Origin: Pyrodictiaceae archaeon
GTDB taxonomy: Archaea; Thermoproteota; Thermoprotei_A; Sulfolobales; Pyrodictiaceae
Direction: 5' to 3'
Assembly: GCA_027046525.1 (NCBI GenBank)
Contig: JALTYD010000079.1
Span: 1,580-17,377, forward strand
Length of the DNA: 15,798 nucleotides
Made by a program: the position numbers and the translations under genes. Shown piece by piece: positions 6,940-14,096 of the stretch. Every line of letters begins with the position of its first letter. Positions within the stretch are counted from its first letter, which is position 1. Under the pieces are notes generated by a model. It was not told the origin of the DNA, did not search any database, and saw only the letters and a program-made list of their open reading frames with translations.

Positions 6940-8121
6940 GTGGGGAAGTGTAGCATCTTGGACATAGGGAGAATACTTCTGCTATACCTCTTAGCATGGT
7001 TTTCAGCTACTAGTATTATCTATCTCATTAGATATAGAGGTAGAGAAGAGAGTGAGAGAATACTTGTTTCTCCTCTTGTTGTTGTTATTAGATTTAAGTA
7101 TGAATTTAAGCAGATTGAAAGATTTTATGGTAAAAAGAGGCTCTTAGTATTTCTCGACGTAGGAGTATTTGTGCTTGCTATTCTTGCAGCACTCTTATAT
7201 TTCATGGTTGCGAAGAATATTGCATCTATCCTCATGAAGGGTGAGCGAATACCTATAGCTACACCTATAATACCTGGATTGACAATAAGTATTGAGACAT
7301 TTCTGTATCTGCTACCTGGATTGTCTATCGCAATAATTTTACATGAACTAGGGCATGCACTTGCTTCACGCATATCAGGTGTACCTGTTAAATCAACTGG
7401 GATAGTTATACTTGGTGGATTAATTCCAGCAGCATTTGTTGAGCCGCATGAAGATAAGTTGAGAAAAACACCGCTGAGGAGTAAGTTACGGATCTACTCA
7501 GCAGGTGTTTTCTTTAATGGTATTATTGCACTTATAGTGTGGATGCTACTATCACTACTTCTGAGTGGGGGTTTCTATATAGTAGTCTCAGATGTAGCGC
7601 CTGGCTCGTGGGCTGAGGCTTACGGCTTAAAGCCTAATACTATTGTTACAGAAATAGAAGCTAATAGTACAAAGTTTCAAGAGTTGAGGGACTTCATAGA
7701 ATACTTAGTGGATCTAAGAGAGAAAAATAGCGGTACATTGAGTAATTTAACTCTAGTTGTCGTATTTAGAACTCTGGATGGAGAAGAAATTACTGTAGTA
7801 AAACCTAGTATTAGTAGTAATAGCGAAGAGAGAGATTATGAGAGAATAGGTGTCTCCTTTAATACTGTTCCATCGAAACTAGTTGAAATAGGTTTACCGC
7901 TGAGTTATGCACTTTCATTTTTCTACATAGTCTGGTATGTATTTGTTGTTAACCTAGGAATTGGAGCAATTAATGCAGCTCCTCTCTTCATAACTGATGG
8001 TGCTCATGTAGTAAGAGAGGTATTAAAAGAGAGATTAGGAGAAAAGGGGGAAAAGATCGCCTATATTATATCGCTAGCTACTCTACTTCTCCTCTTACCT
8101 GGGCTCTCTCTGGCTATATAA
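6940..8121 (+). CDS. Membrane M50 metalloprotease (site-2 protease family) with PDZ-like region
   Basis: This is a 393-residue integral-membrane zinc protease for intramembrane or membrane-proximal cleavage. The zinc motif is H135-E136-L-G-H139 inside a hydrophobic helix (about 121-143). The third ligand is in the C-terminal N345-x-x-P-L-F-I-T-D353-G motif. Both are hallmarks of M50. Hydrophobic segments lie at about 12-30, 68-95, 119-143, 185-209, 320-345 and 373-392. Between the fourth and fifth, residues about 212-300 (DVAPGSWAEAYGLKPNTIVTEI) look like a PDZ domain, common in this family for substrate gating. The conserved FVEPHEDKL (166-174) follows the active-site helix. GTG at 6940 fits a leaderless start; an in-frame TTG at 6958 is an alternative. 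No anti-sigma-like or obvious substrate gene is adjacent, so the physiological target is unknown. It ends 15 bp from the convergent dnaG stop. Confidence 0.92.
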   Translation: MGKCSILDIGRILLLYLLAWFSATSIIYLIRYRGREESERILVSPLVVVIRFKYEFKQIERFYGKKRLLVFLDVGVFVLAILAALLYFMVAKNIASILMKGERIPIATPIIPGLTISIETFLYLLPGLSIAIILHELGHALASRISGVPVKSTGIVILGGLIPAAFVEPHEDKLRKTPLRSKLRIYSAGVFFNGIIALIVWMLLSLLLSGGFYIVVSDVAPGSWAEAYGLKPNTIVTEIEANSTKFQELRDFIEYLVDLREKNSGTLSNLTLVVVFRTLDGEEITVVKPSISSNSEERDYERIGVSFNTVPSKLVEIGLPLSYALSFFYIVWYVFVVNLGIGAINAAPLFITDGAHVVREVLKERLGEKGEKIAYIISLATLLLLLPGLSLAI

Positions 8122-8136
8122 TTTTAGGTTTAAGCC

Positions 8137-9378
8137 TCAGAATAGATCATTAAATGTAAGCATAATGATACCCTTAGGTCTCTTCTCTATAGAGCCTATT
8201 CTGCTTGCAATTAGTAGCTTTATGCCTTTTTCAGAAGCTATATCTAGCATTCTCTGAGTTATTATTCCATCAAATATAACTGCCCATACTTTTCCAGGCT
8301 CGATTTTTTCTAGCCTATCGTATACTTCCCTAACGGGTAGTTTTTCAATTAGATTCCATTTCTCGTCAAAGATCAGGGCTTCTAGAGTTGCTTGTATATT
8401 TTTAGCTTCACTGAGAATATGTGAAGGGATTTCTATTCCTTCGATAGCTTCTACTTGTACTATTGGCTCTATTGGTTTTTCTTCGATAACTTCTATAGAT
8501 TTAGGTATTTTGATCTCTGCTGGTTTTTCAGCAGGTTTCTTTCTAGGTGGAACTTTTAGCCTTTTCTCGAGTAGTTGTAGATATTCCTTTGCTGGTACTA
8601 AGTTGCTAAGAGCATTAGCAATTTCTTTTCCACTTAATTCTTCCACTTCTTTTCCAGGCGGAGCTCTTGCTACGTAGTCTATATCTATAACCTTTAGGAG
8701 CTCCCACAGGATTAAGTCACCAGCGTGATCGCCATCTACAAATGCTATTGTTTTCTTAGACCTAGCTAGTTTCACTATAGTAGCAGGTATTTTGTCCCTA
8801 GCTCCTCCTATAGCTATGACGTTACGGTAACCATATCTTAGTAGGTTTATTACATCAGCACGACCTTCTACGATTATTATTTCGCTACTCTTATCGATGT
8901 CTGGGCCGGCAGGTAGTTTTTCCGGTCCATACTCTATTACATCTACCTTCTTTACTACTTCTCCTATTTCTCTGAGGACTTCTCTTAAGTCGGGTGTTTT
9001 ATAGAGACTCCATGATCGTAGAAGATCTTTTGCACGAGCTATTATTTTCTTTAATTTCTCTGATCTCATATCGATTATATCAACGACTTGTATTTTAGCT
9101 CTATACGGACCTACTTTATCTACTGACTCCACCATAGCAGCTAGTAGAGCTGTTTCTACTCTATCTAGATTAGATGGTATTTGGATTTCTCCAACAGTTT
9201 TTGTTCCTTGGTGTTTTACATCAACTAGTACTCTACCGAGTCTACCACGTTCTTGTAGTTCTCTTAAGTCGAAGTCTTCTCCAAAGAGGTTTTCTGTTTG
9301 TCCAAATATTGCCCCTATAATATCATGTTTATCTACTAGGCCTTCTACCTCGATTCTAGCTTTTACAAGGTATTTCAA
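8137..9378 (-). CDS. dnaG: Archaeal DnaG (TOPRIM primase-like, exosome-associated)
   Basis: This is a 413-residue archaeal DnaG. The TOPRIM domain (about 165-255) has the catalytic glutamate in IIIVEGRAD (E171) and the metal-binding D-x-D in FVDGDHAGD (D215, D217). The surrounding ALLAAMVESVDKVGP (78-91) and VARAPPGKEVEELSGKEI (236-253) are typical of the archaeal branch. Archaeal DnaG shows primase activity in vitro and is a stable subunit of the RNA exosome, where it helps bind poly(A). Which role dominates cannot be read here. A Lys/Pro/Glu-rich linker (about 276-310) joins the TOPRIM part to a C-terminal domain (about 315-413). The start is TTG at 9376-9378, chosen because GGGTGG lies 6 nt upstream and the protein begins with the family's MKYLVKARIEVEG. 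It converges with the M50 gene; tyrS is 150 bp upstream on the same strand. Confidence 0.96.
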   Translation of the reverse strand: MKYLVKARIEVEGLVDKHDIIGAIFGQTENLFGEDFDLRELQERGRLGRVLVDVKHQGTKTVGEIQIPSNLDRVETALLAAMVESVDKVGPYRAKIQVVDIIDMRSEKLKKIIARAKDLLRSWSLYKTPDLREVLREIGEVVKKVDVIEYGPEKLPAGPDIDKSSEIIIVEGRADVINLLRYGYRNVIAIGGARDKIPATIVKLARSKKTIAFVDGDHAGDLILWELLKVIDIDYVARAPPGKEVEELSGKEIANALSNLVPAKEYLQLLEKRLKVPPRKKPAEKPAEIKIPKSIEVIEEKPIEPIVQVEAIEGIEIPSHILSEAKNIQATLEALIFDEKWNLIEKLPVREVYDRLEKIEPGKVWAVIFDGIITQRMLDIASEKGIKLLIASRIGSIEKRPKGIIMLTFNDLF

Positions 9379-9417
9379 CTATAACCACCCTTTACTAGTA
9401 GTTCTACGTAGTAAGTG

Positions 9418-9425
9418 TTATTATC
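9418..9425 (-). promoter_or_regulatory. Candidate TATA box for dnaG
   Basis: The minus strand reads GATAATAA. A start about 26 nt downstream (near 9395) would give a leader of some 16 nt containing the GGGTGG ribosome-binding sequence (9385-9390) before the TTG codon. Motif and spacing are the only evidence. Confidence 0.35.
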
Positions 9426-9466
9426 GCCCTCAGTGTATCATTATTTCTCGCTTTGTATTTTCTAAC

Positions 9467-9521
9467 AAAATAAGCATATATATGTGTGTGGAAGCGTGAG
9501 CATAAGTGTATTGCTTATTTT
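9467..9521. repeat. Perfect 10-bp inverted repeat in the tyrS-dnaG gap
   Basis: AAAATAAGCA (9467-9476) and TGCTTATTTT (9512-9521) are exact reverse complements, separated by 35 bases. The spacer begins within a self-complementary CATATATATG (9475-9484). Read on the minus strand, the second arm ends in a T-rich TTATTTT 53-62 nt past the tyrS stop. A terminator for tyrS is therefore one reading, and a regulatory palindrome upstream of dnaG is another. Confidence 0.5.
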
Positions 9522-9528
9522 TATGTCC

Positions 9529-10614
9529 TCATCTTGTAACTCTTAGTCCTAGTTCTTCTAGTATCTTCATTTTTTGTCTACTAGATGTAAAGTACTTTCT
9601 TACAGGTTCTAGGAGAGATGATAGAGATTTAGCTGTTGCTTTTTTTAGATCAAGTGGATGTAGCTTTCCTTCTCTGTATATTTTCTCTAGTTCGGGATAG
9701 TTTTCAATAGTTATTGTCCCACCGTATTTACTAGGTCTTTCTACTGTTAGTGAAAAATCAGGTTGGACAAATAAGATATACTTGTTGATCTCAATAATTG
9801 GGTTGTATTTTACCTCTTTGGGTGGACAATATGCTTTCATTATTTTCTTCTCTATTACTTCTGGTGGATCATAGACAAATATCGCTGTTTCTGGTTTTGA
9901 TTTACTCATCTTAAATTCAACTGCATGAATATCCTCACTGATACTCGAAGTATCATGTCTACCAATACCTTGTAGACTTGTTAGAAGTGGTGTATGTAGT
10001 GCAACAACTTTTTTGAATCCAAGCTTCTCTGCTGTGTCTCTAGCTAGCATATGGGCTTTACGTTGATCTGTGCCTCCTAATGCGATATCAACATCGAGGT
10101 AGAAGATATCAGCTACCTGCATAGCTGGGTATATGAGCTTAGATGCATCTATTTCAGCTTCTTCTGCTTTTCTACCCATGATTGTTAGAGCTCTTCTAAT
10201 TCTTGCTAGTGTGTTGTTCTTAGAGATTTTTATTACAAGACCCCAATACGATGGATCAGATATGAGATCTTCGGCGTAAACAAGCTTGTATGAAGTCCTA
10301 CTGATACCTATAGCTTCAAGTACATCTATAACATGCTCGGCAGCTCGTTTTATTAGTTCCAGATCTCCTCCGAGCTTATCATTTATCCATGCATGCCATG
10401 TAGCAGCCAAGAGGTAGAATTCTACTCCAGCTTCTATTAGATCTCTGACTTTATAAGCCCAAATAAGCCAGCCTATGTGAAATAAACCGCTAGGCTCAAA
10501 GCCAAGATATGCTCTAACTCTGTCTTTCTCTGCTAAAACTTTCTCTAACTCATTGTAAGTTATTATTTCTACGGTATTCCGCGATACTATTTCTATACGT
10601 CTGGTGAGATCCAT
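9529..10614 (-). CDS. tyrS: Tyrosyl-tRNA synthetase, archaeal type
   Basis: This is a 361-residue class I aminoacyl-tRNA synthetase that charges tRNA-Tyr. The first signature is GFEPSGLFHIGW (38-49) in place of HIGH, and the second is KMSKS (235-239). The tyrosine-pocket segment YPAMQVADIFYLDVD (162-176) and GGTDQRKAHMLARD (180-193) separate TyrRS from its paralogue TrpRS. Length and the short C-terminal anticodon-binding region agree with archaeal TyrRS, which lacks the bacterial S4 domain. The last HIGH residue is Trp; I believe this recurs in crenarchaeal TyrRS but cannot check it here. ATG at 10612-10614 is preceded by AGGTGA at 4-nt spacing. It lies downstream of pheT on the same strand but separated by 209 bp that hold the candidate guide RNA, so it probably has its own promoter. 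Confidence 0.95.
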   Translation of the reverse strand: MDLTRRIEIVSRNTVEIITYNELEKVLAEKDRVRAYLGFEPSGLFHIGWLIWAYKVRDLIEAGVEFYLLAATWHAWINDKLGGDLELIKRAAEHVIDVLEAIGISRTSYKLVYAEDLISDPSYWGLVIKISKNNTLARIRRALTIMGRKAEEAEIDASKLIYPAMQVADIFYLDVDIALGGTDQRKAHMLARDTAEKLGFKKVVALHTPLLTSLQGIGRHDTSSISEDIHAVEFKMSKSKPETAIFVYDPPEVIEKKIMKAYCPPKEVKYNPIIEINKYILFVQPDFSLTVERPSKYGGTITIENYPELEKIYREGKLHPLDLKKATAKSLSSLLEPVRKYFTSSRQKMKILEELGLRVTR

Positions 10615-10667
10615 AATGTCACCTGTATTAGTAGCTACTCAAGTCATGACAACAGATAGATTAGGGA

Positions 10668-10673
10668 TTTAAA
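10668..10673 (-). promoter_or_regulatory. Candidate TATA box for tyrS
   Basis: The minus strand reads CTTTAAATCC around this TTTAAA core. A start about 26 nt downstream, near 10644, gives a leader of about 30 nt carrying the AGGTGA ribosome-binding site (10619-10624). It adjoins the plus-strand TATA-like element of the guide RNA, so the region may be a divergent promoter. Support is motif-level only. Confidence 0.3.
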
Positions 10674-10682
10674 GATTATAAG
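10674..10682 (+). promoter_or_regulatory. Candidate TATA box for the plus-strand structured RNA
   Basis: GATTATAAG (core TTATAA at 10676-10681) predicts transcription starting near 10705, a few bases before the first base of the GC-rich structured element at 10711. This orientation fits the strand on which the fold ends with ACA. Confidence 0.38.
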
Positions 10683-10710
10683 TAGTATCTTAGGTTTATG
10701 TAATACTAAT

Positions 10711-10784
10711 GGGCCCCGCCTTATGAGAGCTGGCAGAGGCGCTCAATGAGCGACGATGATGCCGTGTGTTAGGGGCGGGGTACA
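10711..10784 (+). ncRNA. Candidate H/ACA-type pseudouridylation guide sRNA with kink-turn
   Basis: A roughly 70-base island that is about two-thirds G+C stands out from the AT-rich surroundings. Its 5' arm (10714-10722) pairs with 10772-10780 over nine pairs, the last two G-U, and is followed after one base by ACA (10782-10784), the H/ACA box position. Inside, GGCA (10732-10735) pairs with TGCC (10760-10763). Adjacent are tandem sheared G10736-A10759 and A10737-G10758, a three-base bulge (10755-10757) and a second stem 10738-10744/10748-10754 with one G-A mismatch and loop AAU. This is the layout of a kink-turn bound by L7Ae. Unpaired strands 10723-10731 and 10764-10771 would be the guide pocket. 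The upper stem below the kink-turn is shorter than I expect for this class. No rRNA target could be assigned. No long open frame crosses it. Confidence 0.6.
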
Positions 10785-10823
10785 GTGCTCAACTATACTA
10801 GCTCTTTAGAGGACGACTACATT

Positions 10824-12476
10824 CTATAGTTTAACTATATCAGTATAATCTATCTCTGCTAGTGCAATAGGATAATCTATTCCTATGATTTCTATTATCT
10901 CGGGATGCACTTCTCCTAGAATAGCTGTTATACCATTAGAAGCTCGTAGAGAGGCTGCTCTCCCTTTGATAAATACTTTGGTGTTTACTAGAGGCTCTAT
11001 CTTCTCAATAGAATGACCCATTGTTTCTAGAAGTGTATAAACCACAGCTTGAATATCTTCATAACCAGCTTTATCATCCATATAAATTATGGCGAGTTTT
11101 CTTTTACTCTCTACTTTTTTATCATTTTTATCGGTTGTAATTACTACCTCGCCAAGTTCAAATAGTCTAAGAGGGATATATTGCTTATTTAATGATGCAG
11201 TTTCGATAAGCTTAGGTATTAAAGAAGCTCTAAGACAGTCAGTTCCAGTACTAACTGGGTTCTTTATTTTAACTAGTAGGTGATCACTTACCTCGCCAAG
11301 TTGAGTTTGCTGTTTACATGATACTAGTGTGTAAGTCATTACCTCGGTAAAACCTAGGCCAGTAAGTATTTGTCTAGCTGCTCTCTCCCAGTAAGTATAG
11401 CCTGTAAGTCTTCCTCTGAGCATAAGTGTTGGTTTGATATAATCGATACTCTCAATACCATAGAATAGTGCTATTTCTTCAACAATATCTATTTGGTGTA
11501 GTATATCTATTCTATATCTAGGAATTTTCACTACCACGTCATTGAGCTGTACTTCTTCTACATCAAATCTTGCTCTTTTAAGAGCATTGATTACCTCCTC
11601 TGATGTGTAGTTCTTCCCTAGCATACTGGAGATGTATGAGAGACTAATCCTCATCTCTTTTACCTCCATCGATGGTTCTTTCAGATTACCTATTGGCGAA
11701 GATACGGTTACATAGCCTATTACTCTGTTGGATCTTTCAGAGAGATTAGCTGCAAGTATAGAGAGAGTATCGAGTATTGGTTTTAGCTCAGTACCAGTAA
11801 TGTCTATGAAGATGTTTTTTGTACCTGGTTCAATTGCTGTTATATCAGAGTTTATAACTGGTGGTACACTTATAACCTCTGTACCAGAGTAGAGTACTGG
11901 GTGTTTATTGTCTCTCCTAGATATACTCCCATATAATATTCCTTGTTGTGTAGTCTCCAGGACTTCTCTGAGACTCATTTTTCTATCATAGTGAAGAGGG
12001 GTGAAATATACTCTGTCTATATCATCGAGAACATATCTTATTTCTCTAGATGGTAGTTTATCTAGATCATGTAAGCCTATAGCCACTCTACTCCTATTCC
12101 TACCAATAGCATTGTGTAACTTCTCCTGAAACTGTATAAGTTCTTCTATGAAAAATTCGTCTACATTAACATCCCAGATTACTGCACCAGCTACATAGGG
12201 TCGTGGTGGAACAGAATCAGCTTTTATAGAGATATCTGAGTCAACTAGAGTATACCTAGGTATACCTACTTCTCTACCAAGGAGGCCATCAATCTGCCTC
12301 TTAATGCCTTCTAAGCTATACATATCCGGTCTATCGACTTCTAATTCTATGACAAGATAGTCCTCTCCGACACTTTCTATCTCGGCTTTAACCTTCTCTA
12401 GCACCTTAATAGCTTCGTCTATTTTAAGCCCTAAGACTTTCTCTACTCTATTAGTAGCGTATCTAAATGTTGGCAT
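10824..12476 (-). CDS. pheT: Phenylalanyl-tRNA synthetase beta subunit, archaeal type
   Basis: This is the 550-residue beta subunit of the (alpha-beta)2 PheRS, which edits mischarged tyrosine and helps bind tRNA-Phe. Length matches the archaeal/eukaryotic form, which lacks the bacterial N-terminal tRNA-binding and C-terminal anticodon domains. ELEVDRPDMYSLEGI (44-58) is the conserved beginning. A B3/B4 editing region spans roughly 90-255. The B5 domain (about 271-345) includes IPRYRIDILHQIDIVEEIALFYG (18-20 residues of it diagnostic). A degenerate class II core fills the rest. ATG at 12474-12476 lies inside the end of pheS, a 14-bp overlap in another frame, which indicates coupled translation and balanced subunit production. 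Downstream it faces the candidate guide RNA on the other strand. Confidence 0.96.
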   Translation of the reverse strand: MPTFRYATNRVEKVLGLKIDEAIKVLEKVKAEIESVGEDYLVIELEVDRPDMYSLEGIKRQIDGLLGREVGIPRYTLVDSDISIKADSVPPRPYVAGAVIWDVNVDEFFIEELIQFQEKLHNAIGRNRSRVAIGLHDLDKLPSREIRYVLDDIDRVYFTPLHYDRKMSLREVLETTQQGILYGSISRRDNKHPVLYSGTEVISVPPVINSDITAIEPGTKNIFIDITGTELKPILDTLSILAANLSERSNRVIGYVTVSSPIGNLKEPSMEVKEMRISLSYISSMLGKNYTSEEVINALKRARFDVEEVQLNDVVVKIPRYRIDILHQIDIVEEIALFYGIESIDYIKPTLMLRGRLTGYTYWERAARQILTGLGFTEVMTYTLVSCKQQTQLGEVSDHLLVKIKNPVSTGTDCLRASLIPKLIETASLNKQYIPLRLFELGEVVITTDKNDKKVESKRKLAIIYMDDKAGYEDIQAVVYTLLETMGHSIEKIEPLVNTKVFIKGRAASLRASNGITAILGEVHPEIIEIIGIDYPIALAEIDYTDIVKL

Positions 12477-13953
12477 GTTTCTTCCACCTAATTTTCATAG
12501 ACTGAATAAACTCTACTTCACCACTGTAGAGCTGTCTAATATCGTTTAAACCATATAAAGCCATGACAAGTCTTTCGAGCCCTATACCCCATGCTGCTAC
12601 TGGGTAGTTAACCCCAAGTACTTCTAGCATTTCTGGTCTAAAGAGACCAGCACCTAGTATCTCAATCCATGTATCCCCTATCTTTACATAACCTTCTATC
12701 GATGGCTCTGTGAAAGGGAAGTATGCAAACCTAAACTTATACTCCGAGAAGCCCATTCTTTCGAGGATCTCAGAGAGCATACCGAGTAACCATCTTAGAT
12801 TAGTATTCTCTTCGCTGGCTATTCCATCCATTTGGTGGAATTCTGGTAGATGTTTTGCATCAACCTTTTCTACGCGGTAGACTCTCCCTATAGTGAAGAA
12901 CCTAAATGGTGGTTTAGGTTTTCGAGCCAGTATACGTGCACTAACAGCAGTTGTATGACTTCTTAATATAAGCTTTCTCGCTATTTCTTCCGACCATTTA
13001 TAACCCCACCCAGTACTACCTGCAACACCCTTACTGTGTGCAATAGCTACTCTTTCTGCCAGAGATGGATCAATATCTCCTAGTGAAGGATAGTATAGGT
13101 AGAAGGTATCTGTTTCACTCCTAGCTGGGTGATATTGTGGTTGATAGAGTATATCGTAATTCCAGAACTCTAATTCAACGGGACTATCGACTACTTCTAC
13201 AAAACCTAGTTCCTTCATAATATCTCTAAGGAACTCAATAAAGTCTTGGAAGAAATGTGTTCTACCTGGTCTAAGTTTTGGTGGCTGTGCAGCTATATTG
13301 TACTCTCTTAATCTTATCTGCCGCCATCTCCCACTGACTAAGTAGTCTTTTGTAAGAGCACCTACCTCTACTACTATTCTGTTAAGTAAATAGTCTATAT
13401 CCTTAGGAATAATAACATAGGTGTGTTTCTTTTTAACTACTCTTACCAGCCTTCTTTTCTTAAGAGCTCTTAATTCAGAAGAGTTTATCTTCTCCCCAGA
13501 AGCTACTTTTCTTAAATAATCTCTCTCCTCTGCTGAAACACTAGTAGTTGTAGATAAGCGAATAGTTCCCTCGCTTAAAACTATCCACTTCTTCCGCGCA
13601 GCATTTATAATTGCAATATCTAGTAGGTCTCCTAGAGCTTCTCTAGCTCTATCTAATGTTATCTGGCCCCCCTCTCTTCTGAGTATATTTACAAGTTTTT
13701 CCTCGGGAAACCCTTCTTCTAGGTACTTCTTTCCCTCATCAGACACTACTACTTCTTCTATCTCCTCCTCTCTTATGCGTACAAGATTTTTAGAAGATAG
13801 TAGGCGAAAGATAGCTTCTAATCTACTCCTATCTTCACCTAGTATCTCAGCTACTTCGACGATACTATACTCTTTATCTCTATCAAGATTCTCTACCGCC
13901 TTTGTTAGCACTTTATATTCGCTTTCTGACAGTGAAATAGTAGGTTTATCCAC
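12463..13953 (-). CDS. pheS: Phenylalanyl-tRNA synthetase alpha subunit, archaeal type
   Basis: This is the 496-residue catalytic subunit of PheRS, a class II enzyme. The N-terminal about 200 residues carry repeated winged-helix modules (for example KEYSIVEVAEILGEDRSRL at 27-45) that bind DNA-like or tRNA surfaces in archaeal and eukaryotic PheRS. The core has the QPQYHPARSETDTFY segment (271-285), motif 2 with R351...GRVYR (356-360) and EFHQMDG (371-377), and motif 3 WGIGLERLVM (455-464). The active-site loop ILGAGLFRPEM (432-442) is intact. The start is GTG at 13951-13953. AAGGTGGAG (13962-13970) is 8 nt upstream, and a TATA element near 14003 places the transcript start about 23 nt before the codon. 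It heads the pheS-pheT pair. Confidence 0.96.
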   Translation of the reverse strand: MDKPTISLSESEYKVLTKAVENLDRDKEYSIVEVAEILGEDRSRLEAIFRLLSSKNLVRIREEEIEEVVVSDEGKKYLEEGFPEEKLVNILRREGGQITLDRAREALGDLLDIAIINAARKKWIVLSEGTIRLSTTTSVSAEERDYLRKVASGEKINSSELRALKKRRLVRVVKKKHTYVIIPKDIDYLLNRIVVEVGALTKDYLVSGRWRQIRLREYNIAAQPPKLRPGRTHFFQDFIEFLRDIMKELGFVEVVDSPVELEFWNYDILYQPQYHPARSETDTFYLYYPSLGDIDPSLAERVAIAHSKGVAGSTGWGYKWSEEIARKLILRSHTTAVSARILARKPKPPFRFFTIGRVYRVEKVDAKHLPEFHQMDGIASEENTNLRWLLGMLSEILERMGFSEYKFRFAYFPFTEPSIEGYVKIGDTWIEILGAGLFRPEMLEVLGVNYPVAAWGIGLERLVMALYGLNDIRQLYSGEVEFIQSMKIRWKKHANI

Positions 13954-13965
13954 GATTCGCTCTCC

Positions 13966-13979
13966 ACCTTCCAGAAGGT
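13966..13979. repeat. Inverted repeat over the pheS leader and ribosome-binding site
   Basis: ACCTTC (13966-13971) and GAAGGT (13974-13979) are perfect arms around CA. The repeat covers the predicted transcription start and part of the Shine-Dalgarno region of pheS. It could act as an operator, or as a small RNA hairpin if the transcript begins at its upstream edge. It is short enough that chance is possible. Confidence 0.4.
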
Positions 13980-13998
13980 AGGATAGATTAGTGTTTAG

Positions 13999-14008
13999 TA
14001 TATTTTAA
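13999..14008 (-). promoter_or_regulatory. Candidate TATA box for pheS-pheT
   Basis: The minus strand reads TTAAAATATA, a strong archaeal TATA match, centred about 26 nt before 13977. From there a leader of roughly 23-25 nt includes the AAGGTGGAG ribosome-binding sequence. This is one of the better promoter candidates in the window. Confidence 0.55.
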
Positions 14009-14096
14009 CCTACCTAAAACAACTCAGTACAGTGAAGGAGGATAAAAATTGTATACAGAGGTAGAGGTTAGATAATAACTTTCCCGGGGGAGAAAA

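Noticed and set aside
8119-8140. AGGTTTAAGCCT as a bidirectional terminator between convergent M50 and dnaG
   Set aside because: The palindrome is imperfect and short, with no clear T tract on either exit side.
10751-10763. GATGATG resembling a C box, suggesting a C/D box sRNA
   Set aside because: The last base of the C-box consensus is missing, there is no CTGA at suitable spacing, and the strong basal stem plus ACA fits H/ACA better. The bases are explained by the kink-turn.
10711-10785. tRNA gene in the GC-rich island
   Set aside because: No acceptor/D/anticodon/T cloverleaf and no conserved T-loop sequence; the fold is one long hairpin.
14005-14071. Imperfect inverted repeat TTAACCTACCT versus AGGTAGAGGTTA
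   Set aside because: It needs a 2-base insertion to pair and spans 66 bp with no further support.
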